A DNA stretch of 64,000 bases from assembly GCA_937922795.1 (NCBI GenBank), contig CALAJK010000026.1, positions 44,227 to 108,226 of the forward strand, given 5' to 3'. Below the pieces are notes generated by a model. The model was not told the DNA's origin. It saw nothing but the letters and a program-made list of their open reading frames with translations, and did no database searches. Of the stretch, positions 21,003 to 31,108 are shown piece after piece (position 1 is the first letter of the stretch; every line of letters begins with the position of its first letter). Both the position numbers and the translations under genes were made by a program. Origin of the DNA: an uncultured Anaerolineae bacterium (GTDB taxonomy: Bacteria; Chloroflexota; Anaerolineae; Aggregatilineales; Phototrophicaceae).

Positions 21003-21500
21003 TCAGCTCTCGATGATCGTCACCGACAGGATGTTATCGCCCTGCTCGATGGCGTTCACCACCGTCTGGCCATCGCCGATGACCCGGCCGAACACCGCAT
21101 GTTTGCCGTCCAGCCAGGGGGTGGCGACGTGGGTGATGAAGAACTGCGAGCCGTTGGTGTTGGGGCCGGCGTTGGCCATGCTCAGGATGCCGGGGCCGTC
21201 ATGTTTCAACTTCAGCGCTGACGGCTCGTCAGCCCACTTGTAGCCGGGGCCGCCGCGCCCGGAGCCTTCAGGGCAGCCGCCCTGGATCATGAACGGCGGG
21301 TTCTTGATGACGCGGTGAAAATTCAGGCCGTCGTAGAAGCCTTCCCGCGCCAGAAAGACGAAATTATTGACGGTGATGGGCGCTTCCTGGGCGAAAAGCT
21401 GCACTTCGAACTGGCCGCGGCTGGTCTTGAAACGCGCGATGTACTGCTTTTTGGGGTCAATCTGCATCGGCGGCGGACTGGTGTAGCGCTGGGGGGGCAT
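21003..21500 (-). CDS. cyclophilin-type peptidylprolyl isomerase
   Basis: [59 protein letters not shown] at 21500 with AAAGGA upstream. Confidence 0.92.
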   Translation of the reverse strand: MPPQRYTSPPPMQIDPKKQYIARFKTSRGQFEVQLFAQEAPITVNNFVFLAREGFYDGLNFHRVIKNPPFMIQGGCPEGSGRGGPGYKWADEPSALKLKHDGPGILSMANAGPNTNGSQFFITHVATPWLDGKHAVFGRVIGDGQTVVNAIEQGDNILSVTIIES

Positions 21501-21584
21501 GAGGTATCCTTTCCATTCAGGTGAACCGCCCGCAAGCATAGCAAAAAACGCCCGCCGTGACGACCCTGAGCGCGGGGCTGCTGC

Positions 21585-21914
21585 CTACTCATCCTCATCA
21601 GCGCCGGCGATCGCGGCCGCCAGCTCGTCGAGCGTGAGCATCTCCGCCAGGGCGCGCGCGTCCGCCAGCACGCGCGGGCACAGCTCGGCTTCCAGCTCCA
21701 GCAGCAGCGCCTCCGCCCGCCCGCGTGAGGTTGGGCGCAGTGGGTACTGCATGACGAAGATCAAGATTTCGACGGCGCGTTCCTTTTCATTCTGGCGGAT
21801 CAGCAGCTCTGCCAGTTTGATGAGCGTATCTAGCACGACCAGCAGGGCGTCGCTGCGCAAGGCGATGCGCAGCGTCTTGTGAAAGCGGGCGATGGCGTCG
21901 TCATTGGCGTTCAT
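21585..21914 (-). CDS. hypothetical protein (109 aa, helical)
   Basis: ORF with ATG; no recognised family. Confidence 0.5.
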   Translation of the reverse strand: MNANDDAIARFHKTLRIALRSDALLVVLDTLIKLAELLIRQNEKERAVEILIFVMQYPLRPTSRGRAEALLLELEAELCPRVLADARALAEMLTLDELAAAIAGADEDE

Positions 21915-22071
21915 GGGCGGTTGTCCTGGCAGCGCGAAAGACTGTGTATGAGTGTATCCCAGCCACCTTGCGAAAACCTGTTATGACGAGGCGACATCAT
22001 CACTGTGGGCGCGCCGGCGGCGCACCTATCGGCGGGACGGCGAGGGCGGGGCTGTGTTCAGGGACTAAATT

Positions 22072-22102
22072 AAAAAATGAGGGCGACCTCAGCCGCCCTC
22101 AT
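22072..22102 (-). terminator. intrinsic terminator downstream of Flp pilin gene
   Basis: minus strand ATGAGGGCG-gctgaggt-CGCCCTCAT TTTTTA, 9-bp perfect stem plus T tract. Confidence 0.85.
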
Positions 22103-22116
22103 CTTCGTCCTTCCGG

Positions 22117-22263
22117 TCAGATCAACCGGACGACGTTGGAGAAGGTATTGCCAATCTGCGGGCCGAGCAGCATCAGAATGACGATGACGACCAGCGCCAC
22201 CATCATCAAGATCAGCGCATACTCCACCAGCCCCTGGCCCTCCTCGCGTGGTTGGTATAACAT
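22117..22263 (-). CDS. Flp family type IVb pilin (48 aa)
   Basis: hand translation MLYQPREEGQGLVEYALILMMVALVVIVILMLLGPQIGNTFSNVVRLI; EEGQGLVEYALIL prepilin-type motif; CTCCGG..upstream; not in ORF track because of length cut-off. Confidence 0.88.
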   Translation of the reverse strand: MLYQPREEGQGLVEYALILMMVALVVIVILMLLGPQIGNTFSNVVRLI

Positions 22264-22346
22264 GATAATACCCTCCGGAGATGAAGGACGGCAAGGATAA
22301 ATAAATCCCTACGATCAACTTATCACTGTATTGATTCTGCGTCAAG

Positions 22347-22823
22347 TCAAGATTCATTGACACTGACGCGGCTGCCGGCGGGTTCCAGCGGCGGGATGGC
22401 GTCGAGGTGGGCGCTCAGCCGCTCTAGCGCAGTCCGCAGCGCCGGCGCGGCTTGCAGTTCGGGCAGCGCCTGGAACTGCTTCACCCAGTAGCGGTGGTTG
22501 AAATTAGCGGCGTGGACGCCGGCGCGGTTGAACGGGGCGCCGCTTCGCAGCAGCGTTGGGTACTCGCGGCGGGCATGGTGCTGGATGGTCGCCAGCGCTG
22601 TCTCTAGGCTCAGCAGCCGTCCGTCCAGCCGCAGTTTCAGGTTTTGACGTTCGACATAGCCCAACCGGCTGACCTCGGCGGCGGCGTAGACTGCGTCCAC
22701 CAGCCGGCTGACCTGCTGCGACCAGTCGAGCAGATCGGCGTGCGGCCGCGGGGGCGGCTGTTCGCCGCGCAGGGTCATGCGCGCCGCGATCACCAGGGCG
22801 CGCAGATATCGTTCGATTCTCAT
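22347..22823 (-). CDS. hypothetical protein (158 aa)
   Basis: intact ORF; no recognised family. Confidence 0.55.
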   Translation of the reverse strand: MRIERYLRALVIAARMTLRGEQPPPRPHADLLDWSQQVSRLVDAVYAAAEVSRLGYVERQNLKLRLDGRLLSLETALATIQHHARREYPTLLRSGAPFNRAGVHAANFNHRYWVKQFQALPELQAAPALRTALERLSAHLDAIPPLEPAGSRVSVNES

Positions 22824-22869
22824 AGGGTCACCTCATGCGTCTGCATCGTCGTCGGTGGTCTGCGTCGGT

Positions 22870-23955
22870 TCAGCGCCGCCGCGCCCGCCGCAGCCACTCC
22901 AGCCCGGCCGCCGCCAGCACCAGCACTTGAACCCCCAACCCGACCAGCAGCCAGGGCGTGGGCCGGTCATCGGGGATGATGACGCCGGCGGTCGGGGCGG
23001 TGGATCGGGCCGGCGTCCCCGCCGCCGCGACGACGACTGGCGTCGGGCTAGGCGACGCGGGCGGGCTGGCGATCAGGAGCGCCACCGCCTGGGGCACGGC
23101 CGCCGCAGTAACGACGGCGGGCGGCGTCGGGCTGGGGGGCGCGGTCGGCGTGGGCGGGGGCGCGGTCGGCGTCGCGGCTGACGTCGGCGCGGCGGTCGCC
23201 GTGGGCGGTTCGCCGCCTGGCGTAGGCGTGTAGGTGCCGTCCTTGGGCGGCACCAGGAAAATAGAGCCGATTTCCAACTGGCGGATATCGTCCCAGGTCA
23301 AGTCGTTGAGCGCCAGCATCGCCGGGATGTCTGCCCAGGTGTAGCCGTAGATGAGCGCGATGTCGCCGGCGGTATCGCCCGGCTGGATTTCGTGCATGAT
23401 GTTCCCGTGCGCGTCCAGGCCGACCACATAGGACGGCTGAGACCGGGCGCCGCCGCCCCGGCTCCCGCCCGCGCTGGCCGCCGGCGGCACGTAAGCCGGC
23501 CCGCCGGGGTTGCCGAATACCAGCACGTAGGCGGTGCCCCAGGCGCTGCGCGCCACGCCGATGCCCACTTCCTTGTAGCGGGCGTTGGTCAGGCCGGCGT
23601 AATGGATGCGCGAATTGATCCAGAAATTCCAGGCATCGCCGATGGTGGCGTTGGTGCCGGCGTAGATGTTCTCGCTGACTTCGGTGGTCGGGTAGCCGGC
23701 CGCCTGGGCGCGCAGGCGGGGCGTCGAGCCGTCCGGACGAGTATGCGAGACCACGCCGGTCTCGACGATCCACTGCGCCTGGCTCTGCGCCGCCGCCGAC
23801 AGCGTGCCGCTCAGGGTATAGCCGGGCAGGCCGAGCGACGCCCGCAGATTGTTGATGCGTCCCAACAAGTCGCCGGCCTCGCCCTGGGCGCGCGCCGCGC
23901 CGAGGGCCGCCAGCGTCAGCCAACCGATCAGACCGATGCGAACTAGCGTTTTCAT
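22870..23955 (-). CDS. secreted CAP/SCP domain protein with LysM, Pro/Thr-rich linker and C-terminal TM anchor
   Basis: signal peptide MKTLVRIGLIGWLTLAALGAARAQ; CAP motifs SHTRPDGSTPRLRAQAAGY, ENIYAG; LysM-like HEIQPGDTAGDIALIYGYTWADIPAMLALN; C-terminal TM + RRARRR. Confidence 0.85.
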   Translation of the reverse strand: MKTLVRIGLIGWLTLAALGAARAQGEAGDLLGRINNLRASLGLPGYTLSGTLSAAAQSQAQWIVETGVVSHTRPDGSTPRLRAQAAGYPTTEVSENIYAGTNATIGDAWNFWINSRIHYAGLTNARYKEVGIGVARSAWGTAYVLVFGNPGGPAYVPPAASAGGSRGGGARSQPSYVVGLDAHGNIMHEIQPGDTAGDIALIYGYTWADIPAMLALNDLTWDDIRQLEIGSIFLVPPKDGTYTPTPGGEPPTATAAPTSAATPTAPPPTPTAPPSPTPPAVVTAAAVPQAVALLIASPPASPSPTPVVVAAAGTPARSTAPTAGVIIPDDRPTPWLLVGLGVQVLVLAAAGLEWLRRARRR

Positions 23956-24082
23956 GCGCCCGATTGTAGCATAACAAGTCAGCCGGCTCGACGCGACTTT
24001 TGGCGGCATTAAGTGTTGTTTAAAATGCCGCTCATGATTTTATGCTATGTTAAAAACGGCGTACCAGTTCGACTGACGCAGA

Positions 24083-24733
24083 GTGAGCATCATGACACCC
24101 GACTCCATCTTCTCCGCCCTGGCCATCATCATCCCCAGCTACCTGCTGGGGTCCATCCCTACCGCCTACCTGGTGGCCCGCCTGCGCGGCGTGAACATTT
24201 TCGAGGTGGGCAGCGGCAACATGGGCGCGACCAACGTCATCCGGGCGCTGGGGCTGGGCTGGGGGCTGCTGGTGTGGTTGTGCGACAGTTTGAAAGGCAT
24301 CCTGGCGATCCTGCTGGCCACGCTGCTCATGCCGGCCGACGCGACCCTGGCGACGGTCATCGCGGCCACATCCGCCGTCATCGGGCACAACTGGTCGGTG
24401 TTTGCCGCGCTGGTCACCGGCACGCTGCGCGGCGGCAAGGGCGCCGCCACCTGGTTCGGGACGATGCTGGTCATCGCGCCGCTGCAAGTCGTGGTCGGCA
24501 TGACAGTGCTGGGCGGTTTCATCATCGCCGCCACGCGCTACGTGTCGCTGGCCGTGCTGGGGATGTTCAGCCTGTCCGGGCTGTGGATGCTGGTGCTCAT
24601 CAGCCAGAGCAAGCTGCCCTACGAATACACCATCTACACCCTGCTGGTGACCGCCATGATGCTGTACCGCTTCCGCGAGAACATCCAGCGCCTGCTGGCG
24701 GGCACTGAACGGCGGTTGGGCGAGCGCGCTTGA
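24083..24733 (+). CDS. plsY: glycerol-3-phosphate acyltransferase PlsY
   Basis: IIPSYLLGSIPTAYLVARLRGVNIFEVGSGNMGATNVIRALG, IGHNWSVFA, RGGKGAATWFG. Confidence 0.92.
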   Translation: MSIMTPDSIFSALAIIIPSYLLGSIPTAYLVARLRGVNIFEVGSGNMGATNVIRALGLGWGLLVWLCDSLKGILAILLATLLMPADATLATVIAATSAVIGHNWSVFAALVTGTLRGGKGAATWFGTMLVIAPLQVVVGMTVLGGFIIAATRYVSLAVLGMFSLSGLWMLVLISQSKLPYEYTIYTLLVTAMMLYRFRENIQRLLAGTERRLGERA

Positions 24734-25296
24734 CGCCGGCGCGTCTGGCCGTCCTCGCCGCGGCCGCCCTGCTGGCCGCGTGTGCGCCGCCGGGGGGCGG
24801 GCTGCCGCCGGCGCGCCCCGCCGCCACCTCCACGCCGCTGATCAGGCCGACGCTGCCGCCCACCTGGACGCCCACCCACACGGCCACCGCCGCCCCGCCT
24901 ACGGCCACGGCCACACCTTCGCCCGCGCCCACGCTCACGCCGACGCTCAGCGCCGCCCGCCTGTGTGCCAGTCTGTGGCTGGTCACCAACCTGCGCGATG
25001 GCGCGATCTACGCCTCGGACGCCCGGCTGACGCTGCTGGCCTATCTGCCGGCGGCAGATGCTCGGCTGCGCTTTGCGGCGACACACCGGCAGACCGGCGG
25101 CGGCCGCGGCGTCGAACTGCCCGGCGGCCGGCTGGTCGGCTGGCAGTATGCGGTGGCCAGGCTGGGCGATCCTGGTCGCTACGTCTGGACGCTGAGCGTG
25201 CGCAGCGACCGGTACGGCGACATCTGCCAGCAGCAGGGCAGCTTCTGGGTGCAGCGCCGCCCGCTCGGCCGCCCCGACCGGATGCGCCCGCGCTGA
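24730..25296 (+). CDS. putative lipoprotein with Pro/Thr-rich linker
   Basis: TTG start overlapping plsY stop (TTGA); lipobox LLAACAPPG. Confidence 0.6.
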   Translation: MTPARLAVLAAAALLAACAPPGGGLPPARPAATSTPLIRPTLPPTWTPTHTATAAPPTATATPSPAPTLTPTLSAARLCASLWLVTNLRDGAIYASDARLTLLAYLPAADARLRFAATHRQTGGGRGVELPGGRLVGWQYAVARLGDPGRYVWTLSVRSDRYGDICQQQGSFWVQRRPLGRPDRMRPR

Positions 25297-25369
25297 GCGA
25301 TCGCGCCTGTCCCGATGGCGAGACAGCCGTATAATCGTCGGCAGTGTTCGCTGGATTGAATGGGGCTGT

Positions 25370-26956
25370 GTGATGCCTATGTTGATCCTGGTGCTCCTGC
25401 TGCTGCTGGTCGCTCCCGTGGGCGCTCAATCGGTCTCCGCGCCGTGCGGCGTAGTGGACGCGATCGACTACCCGATTGATGGGCTGGTGAAAGGGTATGA
25501 CGACTTCGCCCTGTACCGCGCCCGTTTCGGCGGCAACCATACCGGCATTGACATCGGCTTCGACCGCTGGGGCGACCCGGTGCGCGCTGCCGCCCGCGGC
25601 CGCGTGACCTACGCCGACATCGAGGGTTGGGACACCGAGAAGGGCGTGGTCATCGTCGAGCACACTTTCCCCGACGGCAGCATCGCCTACAGCCTGTACG
25701 GGCACATGGAGCAGACCGATACTATTCGCTTCCCCACGGTGGGCCGGTGCGTGGAGCGCGGCGACGTGCTGGGAGCCATCGGCTGGCCGTCGCGCGGGCG
25801 GCCGCACCTGCACTATGAAATCCGCGACTTCCTGCCCAACGACGGCGGGCCAGGCTATGTGACCGGCAATCCGCTGGCTGAGGGCTGGTACAACCCGCTG
25901 GACTTCACCGCGCTGTGGCGGGCGCGGCTGACGCCCGCCTTCGTCAGCTTCGCCACGTTTGAACTCATCCCGGCGCTGCCGCCCGTCAGGCTTGACAGCG
26001 GGCTGGTGGTCATCGCCGCCGGCGACCTGCTGGAGGGCGTCCTGCCGCCCCGGCAGACGCTGTGGCGCGTCCAGACCGACGGCATGGTGATCGGGCTAGC
26101 GGCGCTGCCCGGCGATCGGGTCGTCGCCCACACGCGCACCGGCCAGGTCATCGTGCTGCAGGGCGGGCGCTATGCCGCCCTGTGGACGGTCAAAAGCGCG
26201 GACGCGCCGTTCCTGGCGCTGGGCGAAACCCTGGTCTTCCTGATGCCCGATGGCGGGCTGGCCGCCTACGACGCCGCCGGGGCGCTGCTGTGGTCGCTGC
26301 CGGGGACTGAAGACCGTGTGACACAGTTCGCCGGCCATGGCGACCAAGTCGCGGTATCCAGCCGCGCCGGGGACGGCGGCCGCTGGCGGCTGGTCGCGGC
26401 GGATGGGCAAACGATCGCCGACGAACGGCTGGAGACGCCGCCGCTGGCCGCGCCGTCAGGCAGCGGCTGGCTGCTGCTGGCGGGCGGCCAGTTGTGGCAG
26501 TATGCGGACGGCCGGCTGTCGGCGCTGGCCCCGACCGGCCGGCCAGCCGGCCGATCGGCGGCGCTGGCCGGCGACTTCCTGGGCGGCGGCTACCTGTATC
26601 TGGGCGACGCCGAGTCAACGCTGCTGGCGGTCGGGGCTGAAGGTCAACTGCGCTGGCGCAGCGCCTACCCCGGAGCCCCCGGCCTGCTGCCGCCGCTGCT
26701 GGCGACCGGGGGCGGCTGCCTGCTCTACGGCCTGGATGCCGACGGGATGCTCAACGTTTTCGACGCGGCGACCGGCGACCTAGCGGCGCAGCTTCAGCTT
26801 TACGCCGGTGGCGCTGAACGCGCCAGCCCCGGCGCTCGTCTGCTGCAAGCCGACGCCGCCGACCGGCTGACGGTCGCCGCCGGCTTCCTGACCGTGCTCA
26901 CGCTCGACGGCCGGCGGCTGGCCCCGGCGGTGATGGACGCCTGTCGGTTGGGATGA
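25370..26956 (+). CDS. M23-like peptidase (LytM) domain fused to PQQ-like beta-propeller
   Basis: HTGIDIGFDRWGDPVRAAARGRVTYADIEGW, RPHLHYEIRDF; repeated blades with LLWSLPG, LRWRSAYPG. Confidence 0.78.
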   Translation: MMPMLILVLLLLLVAPVGAQSVSAPCGVVDAIDYPIDGLVKGYDDFALYRARFGGNHTGIDIGFDRWGDPVRAAARGRVTYADIEGWDTEKGVVIVEHTFPDGSIAYSLYGHMEQTDTIRFPTVGRCVERGDVLGAIGWPSRGRPHLHYEIRDFLPNDGGPGYVTGNPLAEGWYNPLDFTALWRARLTPAFVSFATFELIPALPPVRLDSGLVVIAAGDLLEGVLPPRQTLWRVQTDGMVIGLAALPGDRVVAHTRTGQVIVLQGGRYAALWTVKSADAPFLALGETLVFLMPDGGLAAYDAAGALLWSLPGTEDRVTQFAGHGDQVAVSSRAGDGGRWRLVAADGQTIADERLETPPLAAPSGSGWLLLAGGQLWQYADGRLSALAPTGRPAGRSAALAGDFLGGGYLYLGDAESTLLAVGAEGQLRWRSAYPGAPGLLPPLLATGGGCLLYGLDADGMLNVFDAATGDLAAQLQLYAGGAERASPGARLLQADAADRLTVAAGFLTVLTLDGRRLAPAVMDACRLG

Positions 26957-26968
26957 CGGCGCGTCCGC

Positions 26969-27952
26969 TCATTCGGCGGCTGGCGCTGGCGGCGGCTCCG
27001 GTCGCCGCGTCAGGCGCGCCAGATCCTCTTGAGCGCGCCGCCGCAGATCGCTGAACTGCTGGCTGATCTGGTCGAGGCGGGCGACCATCTCCGGGTTGGG
27101 CGTCAGCCCAGCGGTCTCGCGGTGGTACGTAGCGATGATGGCGGCCATGGCGAATGAGTCGCCGACGGCCACTTTGAGCAGCCAGGCGAGCGCGATGATG
27201 GCGATGATAGACCAGCCGGCGAGCTCCGCGTTGATGGCGGCCAGCAGGAAGCCGACTGGCGCGGAGAAGATGAGCACCGCCAGGATGAACGGGATGTAGC
27301 TGAGGATCATCAGTGCGATGGCGTTGGTCAGGATCGGTTTCCAGGCCATGGCGTACAGCACCACGCCGTCGCGGGCGTTGGCGAACGGCGACTCGCTGCG
27401 GGTATAGAAGCCGCGCGCCAGCACCGCCTCATCGATATAGCTCAGCGACAGCATGATGATGCGGTTGATGATGTTCACCAGCGTGCGCACCGTGTCGCCC
27501 GGTATCCAGGCGGTGAGCCGGTACACCGTGCCGGTGAACGCCCGCAGCACGCCCGTCACCAGCTCGTCGATCACGAACATCACATTCATCTCGGTGAATC
27601 GTTCCTGCACCCGCCGCCGGCCGTAGTCGAGCTGGCCTGTCCCCGCCGGCAGCGGTTTGTCGGTCAGCGCGTCGCTGATGAGGGCGATATGCGCCGCTTT
27701 GATCATGTAGAACACATAGCGATAAGCCAGGTGATACAGCCCGCCCAGCCCGCCGATAGCCACGATGAACAGGATCACCCCCAGCAGCGGCACGGCGTTG
27801 CCGACTAAAAACGCCAGGCCGCCCACGACCACGAGGTAGATGATGGCCACCAGCCAGAACAGGATGTTGGCTCCCAGGCGGATGAGCAGCAGCGGCGCTG
27901 TCAGACGCAAGAGGCGCAGCGCCTGCCCAAGCTGCAGCGACTGTAGATTCAT
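26969..27952 (-). CDS. hypothetical multi-pass membrane protein
   Basis: 327 aa with several strongly hydrophobic segments. Confidence 0.6.
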   Translation of the reverse strand: MNLQSLQLGQALRLLRLTAPLLLIRLGANILFWLVAIIYLVVVGGLAFLVGNAVPLLGVILFIVAIGGLGGLYHLAYRYVFYMIKAAHIALISDALTDKPLPAGTGQLDYGRRRVQERFTEMNVMFVIDELVTGVLRAFTGTVYRLTAWIPGDTVRTLVNIINRIIMLSLSYIDEAVLARGFYTRSESPFANARDGVVLYAMAWKPILTNAIALMILSYIPFILAVLIFSAPVGFLLAAINAELAGWSIIAIIALAWLLKVAVGDSFAMAAIIATYHRETAGLTPNPEMVARLDQISQQFSDLRRRAQEDLARLTRRPEPPPAPAAE

Positions 27953-28112
27953 AGTTCAAACGCTCCTTTCGAGTTTTCTACACTAAACCGTTCGAGCCTT
28001 CTTCAGTCATGACATACAGCTTGCAGGCGGCAGCCGCCGCGCCGCCTCGACGCTGCAACCACAGGTTTCAGTATAGTACAGATTCGGATGATCAACTGAG
28101 CGAGGACGCGCC

Positions 28113-29591
28113 TCAGCCAGGTGCGTTCGGTTCGATCTGCGCCTGGCATATCTGGCGCACCTGCTGCTGCATGTCCTCGGTCGCCAGCACCAGCAGCACG
28201 TCTTCGGCCTGCAGCACCGTGCCGCCGCTGGGCACGATCAGATCGCCCTGCCGGCCGATCAGCACGATCAGCACGCCAGACGGCAGGTTGAGGTCGAGGA
28301 TCTGTTTGCCGATGACCGGCGACCCCGGCGCGACGGTGATCTCGCACAGGTTGTTGGCGATCATGCCATCCTGCATGACGAACGCCAGCGGCGACAGGTG
28401 CGGCCGTTCCTGGCTGTAGACCCGCAGCAGCCGAGCCGCCGGCACGATCAGCGTGCCCTGCAGCAGCACCGACGTCAGCACGATGAAGAATACCAGGTGA
28501 AAGATGAGGTCGGCTTTGGTCACGCCCGCCAGCAGCGGGAAAGTGGCCAGCACGATCGGGGCAGCGCCGCGCAGCCCTACCCAAGCGATGAACAGCTTCT
28601 CGCGCAGGGTGAAGCGGGCCAAAGCCAGCGTCGCCAGCACCGCCAGCGGCCGCGCCGCCAGGATGAGGAACAGCGCCGTCAGCAGCCCAGCCTCGACCAC
28701 CGACGGCAGCCGCGACGGGTACACCTGCAGCCCCAGCGTGACGAACATGGCGATCTGCATCAGCCAGGCCAGGCCGTCATGAAACTGCGTCAAGCTGCGC
28801 CGGTGGATGAAATCCTGCTGGGCCATCACCAGCCCGGCCAAGTAGACCGCCAGGAAGCCGTTGCCGCCCAGCCCCGCCGCCACGCCATACGTCAGCAGCA
28901 CGCCGGCGGTGGTCACGACCGGGTACAGCCCGTCATACTCCAGCCGCAGCCGGTTCAGACTGATCACTAGCAGGCGGCCAACGGTGTACCCTACCGCCGC
29001 GCCGATGCCCATCTGCACGACGAATAAGGGGATCAGCGCCGTGACGGACAGCGCCGGGTCTAAGATGAGCTGGATCATGCCTAGCGTCAGGAAGACGGCC
29101 ACCGGGTCGTTGCTGCCGGACTCCAGCTCCAGCAGCGGTTTCAACCGCCCCCGCAAATTCACCGCCTGCCCGCGCAGCAGCGCAAACACCGCCGCGGCGT
29201 CGGTCGAGGAGATGATCGCGCCCAGCAGGATGCCTTCCAGCCATGAGAAGCCCAGGAAAGTCGCGGCGAACCAGCCCACCGCCAGCGCCGTGAGCGTCAC
29301 GCCGACCGTGGACAGCGCCAGGCCAGACCACAGCGCCGGGCGAATGTCCGGCCAATGCGTGTCCAGCCCGCCGGAAAACAGGATGAACGCCAGCGCCACT
29401 ACTCCCACCGACTGTGCCAGCCACGGGCTGTCGAAGTAGATGCCGCCCGGCCCGTCGGAGCCGGCCAGCATCCCCAGCAGCAGGAACAGCAGCAGCGCCG
29501 GGATGCCCGCCCGCGCCGCCACCTTGCTGGCCAGGATGCTCAGGCTCAGGAACAGGGCGATCACTAGAAGCACCAGCTCGATTCGGATCAT
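28113..29591 (-). CDS. CPA1-type K+/H+ antiporter with C-terminal TrkA-C (RCK) domain
   Basis: LLLFLLLGMLAGSDGPGGIYF, GAIISSTDAAAVFALLRG, LESGSNDPVAVFLT, TrkA_C-like GSPVIGKQILDLNLPSGVLIVLIGRQGDLIVPSGGTVLQAEDVLLVLA. Confidence 0.88.
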   Translation of the reverse strand: MIRIELVLLVIALFLSLSILASKVAARAGIPALLLFLLLGMLAGSDGPGGIYFDSPWLAQSVGVVALAFILFSGGLDTHWPDIRPALWSGLALSTVGVTLTALAVGWFAATFLGFSWLEGILLGAIISSTDAAAVFALLRGQAVNLRGRLKPLLELESGSNDPVAVFLTLGMIQLILDPALSVTALIPLFVVQMGIGAAVGYTVGRLLVISLNRLRLEYDGLYPVVTTAGVLLTYGVAAGLGGNGFLAVYLAGLVMAQQDFIHRRSLTQFHDGLAWLMQIAMFVTLGLQVYPSRLPSVVEAGLLTALFLILAARPLAVLATLALARFTLREKLFIAWVGLRGAAPIVLATFPLLAGVTKADLIFHLVFFIVLTSVLLQGTLIVPAARLLRVYSQERPHLSPLAFVMQDGMIANNLCEITVAPGSPVIGKQILDLNLPSGVLIVLIGRQGDLIVPSGGTVLQAEDVLLVLATEDMQQQVRQICQAQIEPNAPG

Positions 29592-29824
29592 CGAACGTTT
29601 CGCCGCATAGCCAATTTTTCCCAAATCATACCGCCGCCGGCGCGTACACTGTATAATATCATGGGGGCGATGTGAGCAACATCACTACCCGGCGTAGTGT
29701 CCAACGCGATAGGATGAAAGCGTCGGGCTTCGTCAGCAAGTTGCAGCATCATCACGCTCGAACGGCTGGGAGCGCGATCACGACGATGCAGCTTCTGGCC
29801 GTCAATCATGGAGGATATCGTCTA

Positions 29825-31108
29825 ATGCGTCGTGCCATCGTATGTTGTGTCTTGATCTTCGCGGTCACCCTGCTGGCAGTGGGCGCGGTGAGCGCTCAAA
29901 CTCGGCAAACTCGGACGCCAGAAGCGGTGGCGCTAGGTCGAATCCAAGCGGCAGCGGCCAGCGGAGCGATCACGCTCGATCTGTCGCGTCTGGGTTTGAG
30001 CAGCTTGCCGCCGGAGATCGGGGAACTGACCAACCTGCGAACGCTCAACCTCGTGAATAACAAACTGACAGCTTTGCCGTCGGAGATCGGTCAACTGACC
30101 AATCTACAGGAACTGGATGTCTCCATCAACCAACTGACCAGCTTGCCGCCGGAGATCGGTCAACTGACCAACCTGCAAACGCTCACGCTGTTGGGAAACC
30201 AGCTCACGAGCTTGCCGGCAGCGGTCGGCCAGTTGACCAGCCTGCAAACGCTCGATCTGAAAACGAACCGGCTTGAGCTGCTGCCGCCGGAGATCGGCCA
30301 GCTCACCGCCTTGCAGACGCTGGAACTGTCGAACAATCGGCTGAAGGCGCTGCCGCCGGAAATCGGGGAACTGACCAACCTGCAAACACTCACGCTGTTG
30401 GGAAACCGGCTCGCGGCCTTACCGGCGGCGATCGGCCAGTTGACCAATCTGCAGACGCTCGATCTGTCAAGCAACGATCTCACCACCCTGCCGGCGGCGA
30501 TCGGGCAGCTTGCCGCCTTGCAGACGCTGAACCTAAGAGGCAACAAACTTGAGGCGCTGCCGGCAGCGATCGGCCGGCTCACAGCGCTGGAGACGCTCGA
30601 TCTGAGCGGCAATAGTCTCGGCAAATATCTCGATGCCCTGCCGGCAGAGATCGGCCAGCTCACGGCGCTGGAGACGCTCGATCTGAGCAGCAATGATCTC
30701 ATCGCGCTGCCGCCCGAAATTGGGGCGTTGACCAGTTTGCGGGCGCTGGAACTCGCGTTCAACGATTTGACCATGCTGCCGGCGGAGATTGGCGGACTGG
30801 TCAAGCTTGAAGCGTTGAAACTGGCGTATAACCAACTGATGTTGCTGCCGCCGGAGATCGGGCAGTTGACTAACCTGCGCAGGCTGAGTCTGATCGGCAA
30901 TCAACTGGTGGCGCTGCCGCCGGAGATCGGGCAGTTGACCAACCTGCGGCTGCTCGACCTAACTGACAACCAACTGACGGCGCTGCCGCCGACGCTGGGC
31001 AGCCTCCAGAACCTGCGCACCCTAAGCGTCTCCGGCAACCCGCTGCCGCCAGAATACCCGCAGCAGACCGAGGCGCTGCTGGAGTACCTGCGCAAACAGC
31101 AGCAGTAA
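29825..31108 (+). CDS. secreted leucine-rich repeat protein (about 15 x 23-aa repeats)
   Basis: signal peptide MRRAIVCCVLIFAVTLLAVGAVSAQ; repeats of LPPEIGQLTNLQTLDLSSNxLTA; ATG at 29825 with GGAGG upstream (ORF track 29672). Confidence 0.9.
   Translation: MRRAIVCCVLIFAVTLLAVGAVSAQTRQTRTPEAVALGRIQAAAASGAITLDLSRLGLSSLPPEIGELTNLRTLNLVNNKLTALPSEIGQLTNLQELDVSINQLTSLPPEIGQLTNLQTLTLLGNQLTSLPAAVGQLTSLQTLDLKTNRLELLPPEIGQLTALQTLELSNNRLKALPPEIGELTNLQTLTLLGNRLAALPAAIGQLTNLQTLDLSSNDLTTLPAAIGQLAALQTLNLRGNKLEALPAAIGRLTALETLDLSGNSLGKYLDALPAEIGQLTALETLDLSSNDLIALPPEIGALTSLRALELAFNDLTMLPAEIGGLVKLEALKLAYNQLMLLPPEIGQLTNLRRLSLIGNQLVALPPEIGQLTNLRLLDLTDNQLTALPPTLGSLQNLRTLSVSGNPLPPEYPQQTEALLEYLRKQQQ

Noticed and set aside
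29825-31108. CRISPR-like array from regular repeats
   Set aside because: The periodicity is 69 bp in frame and encodes leucine-rich repeats; no spacer/repeat structure.
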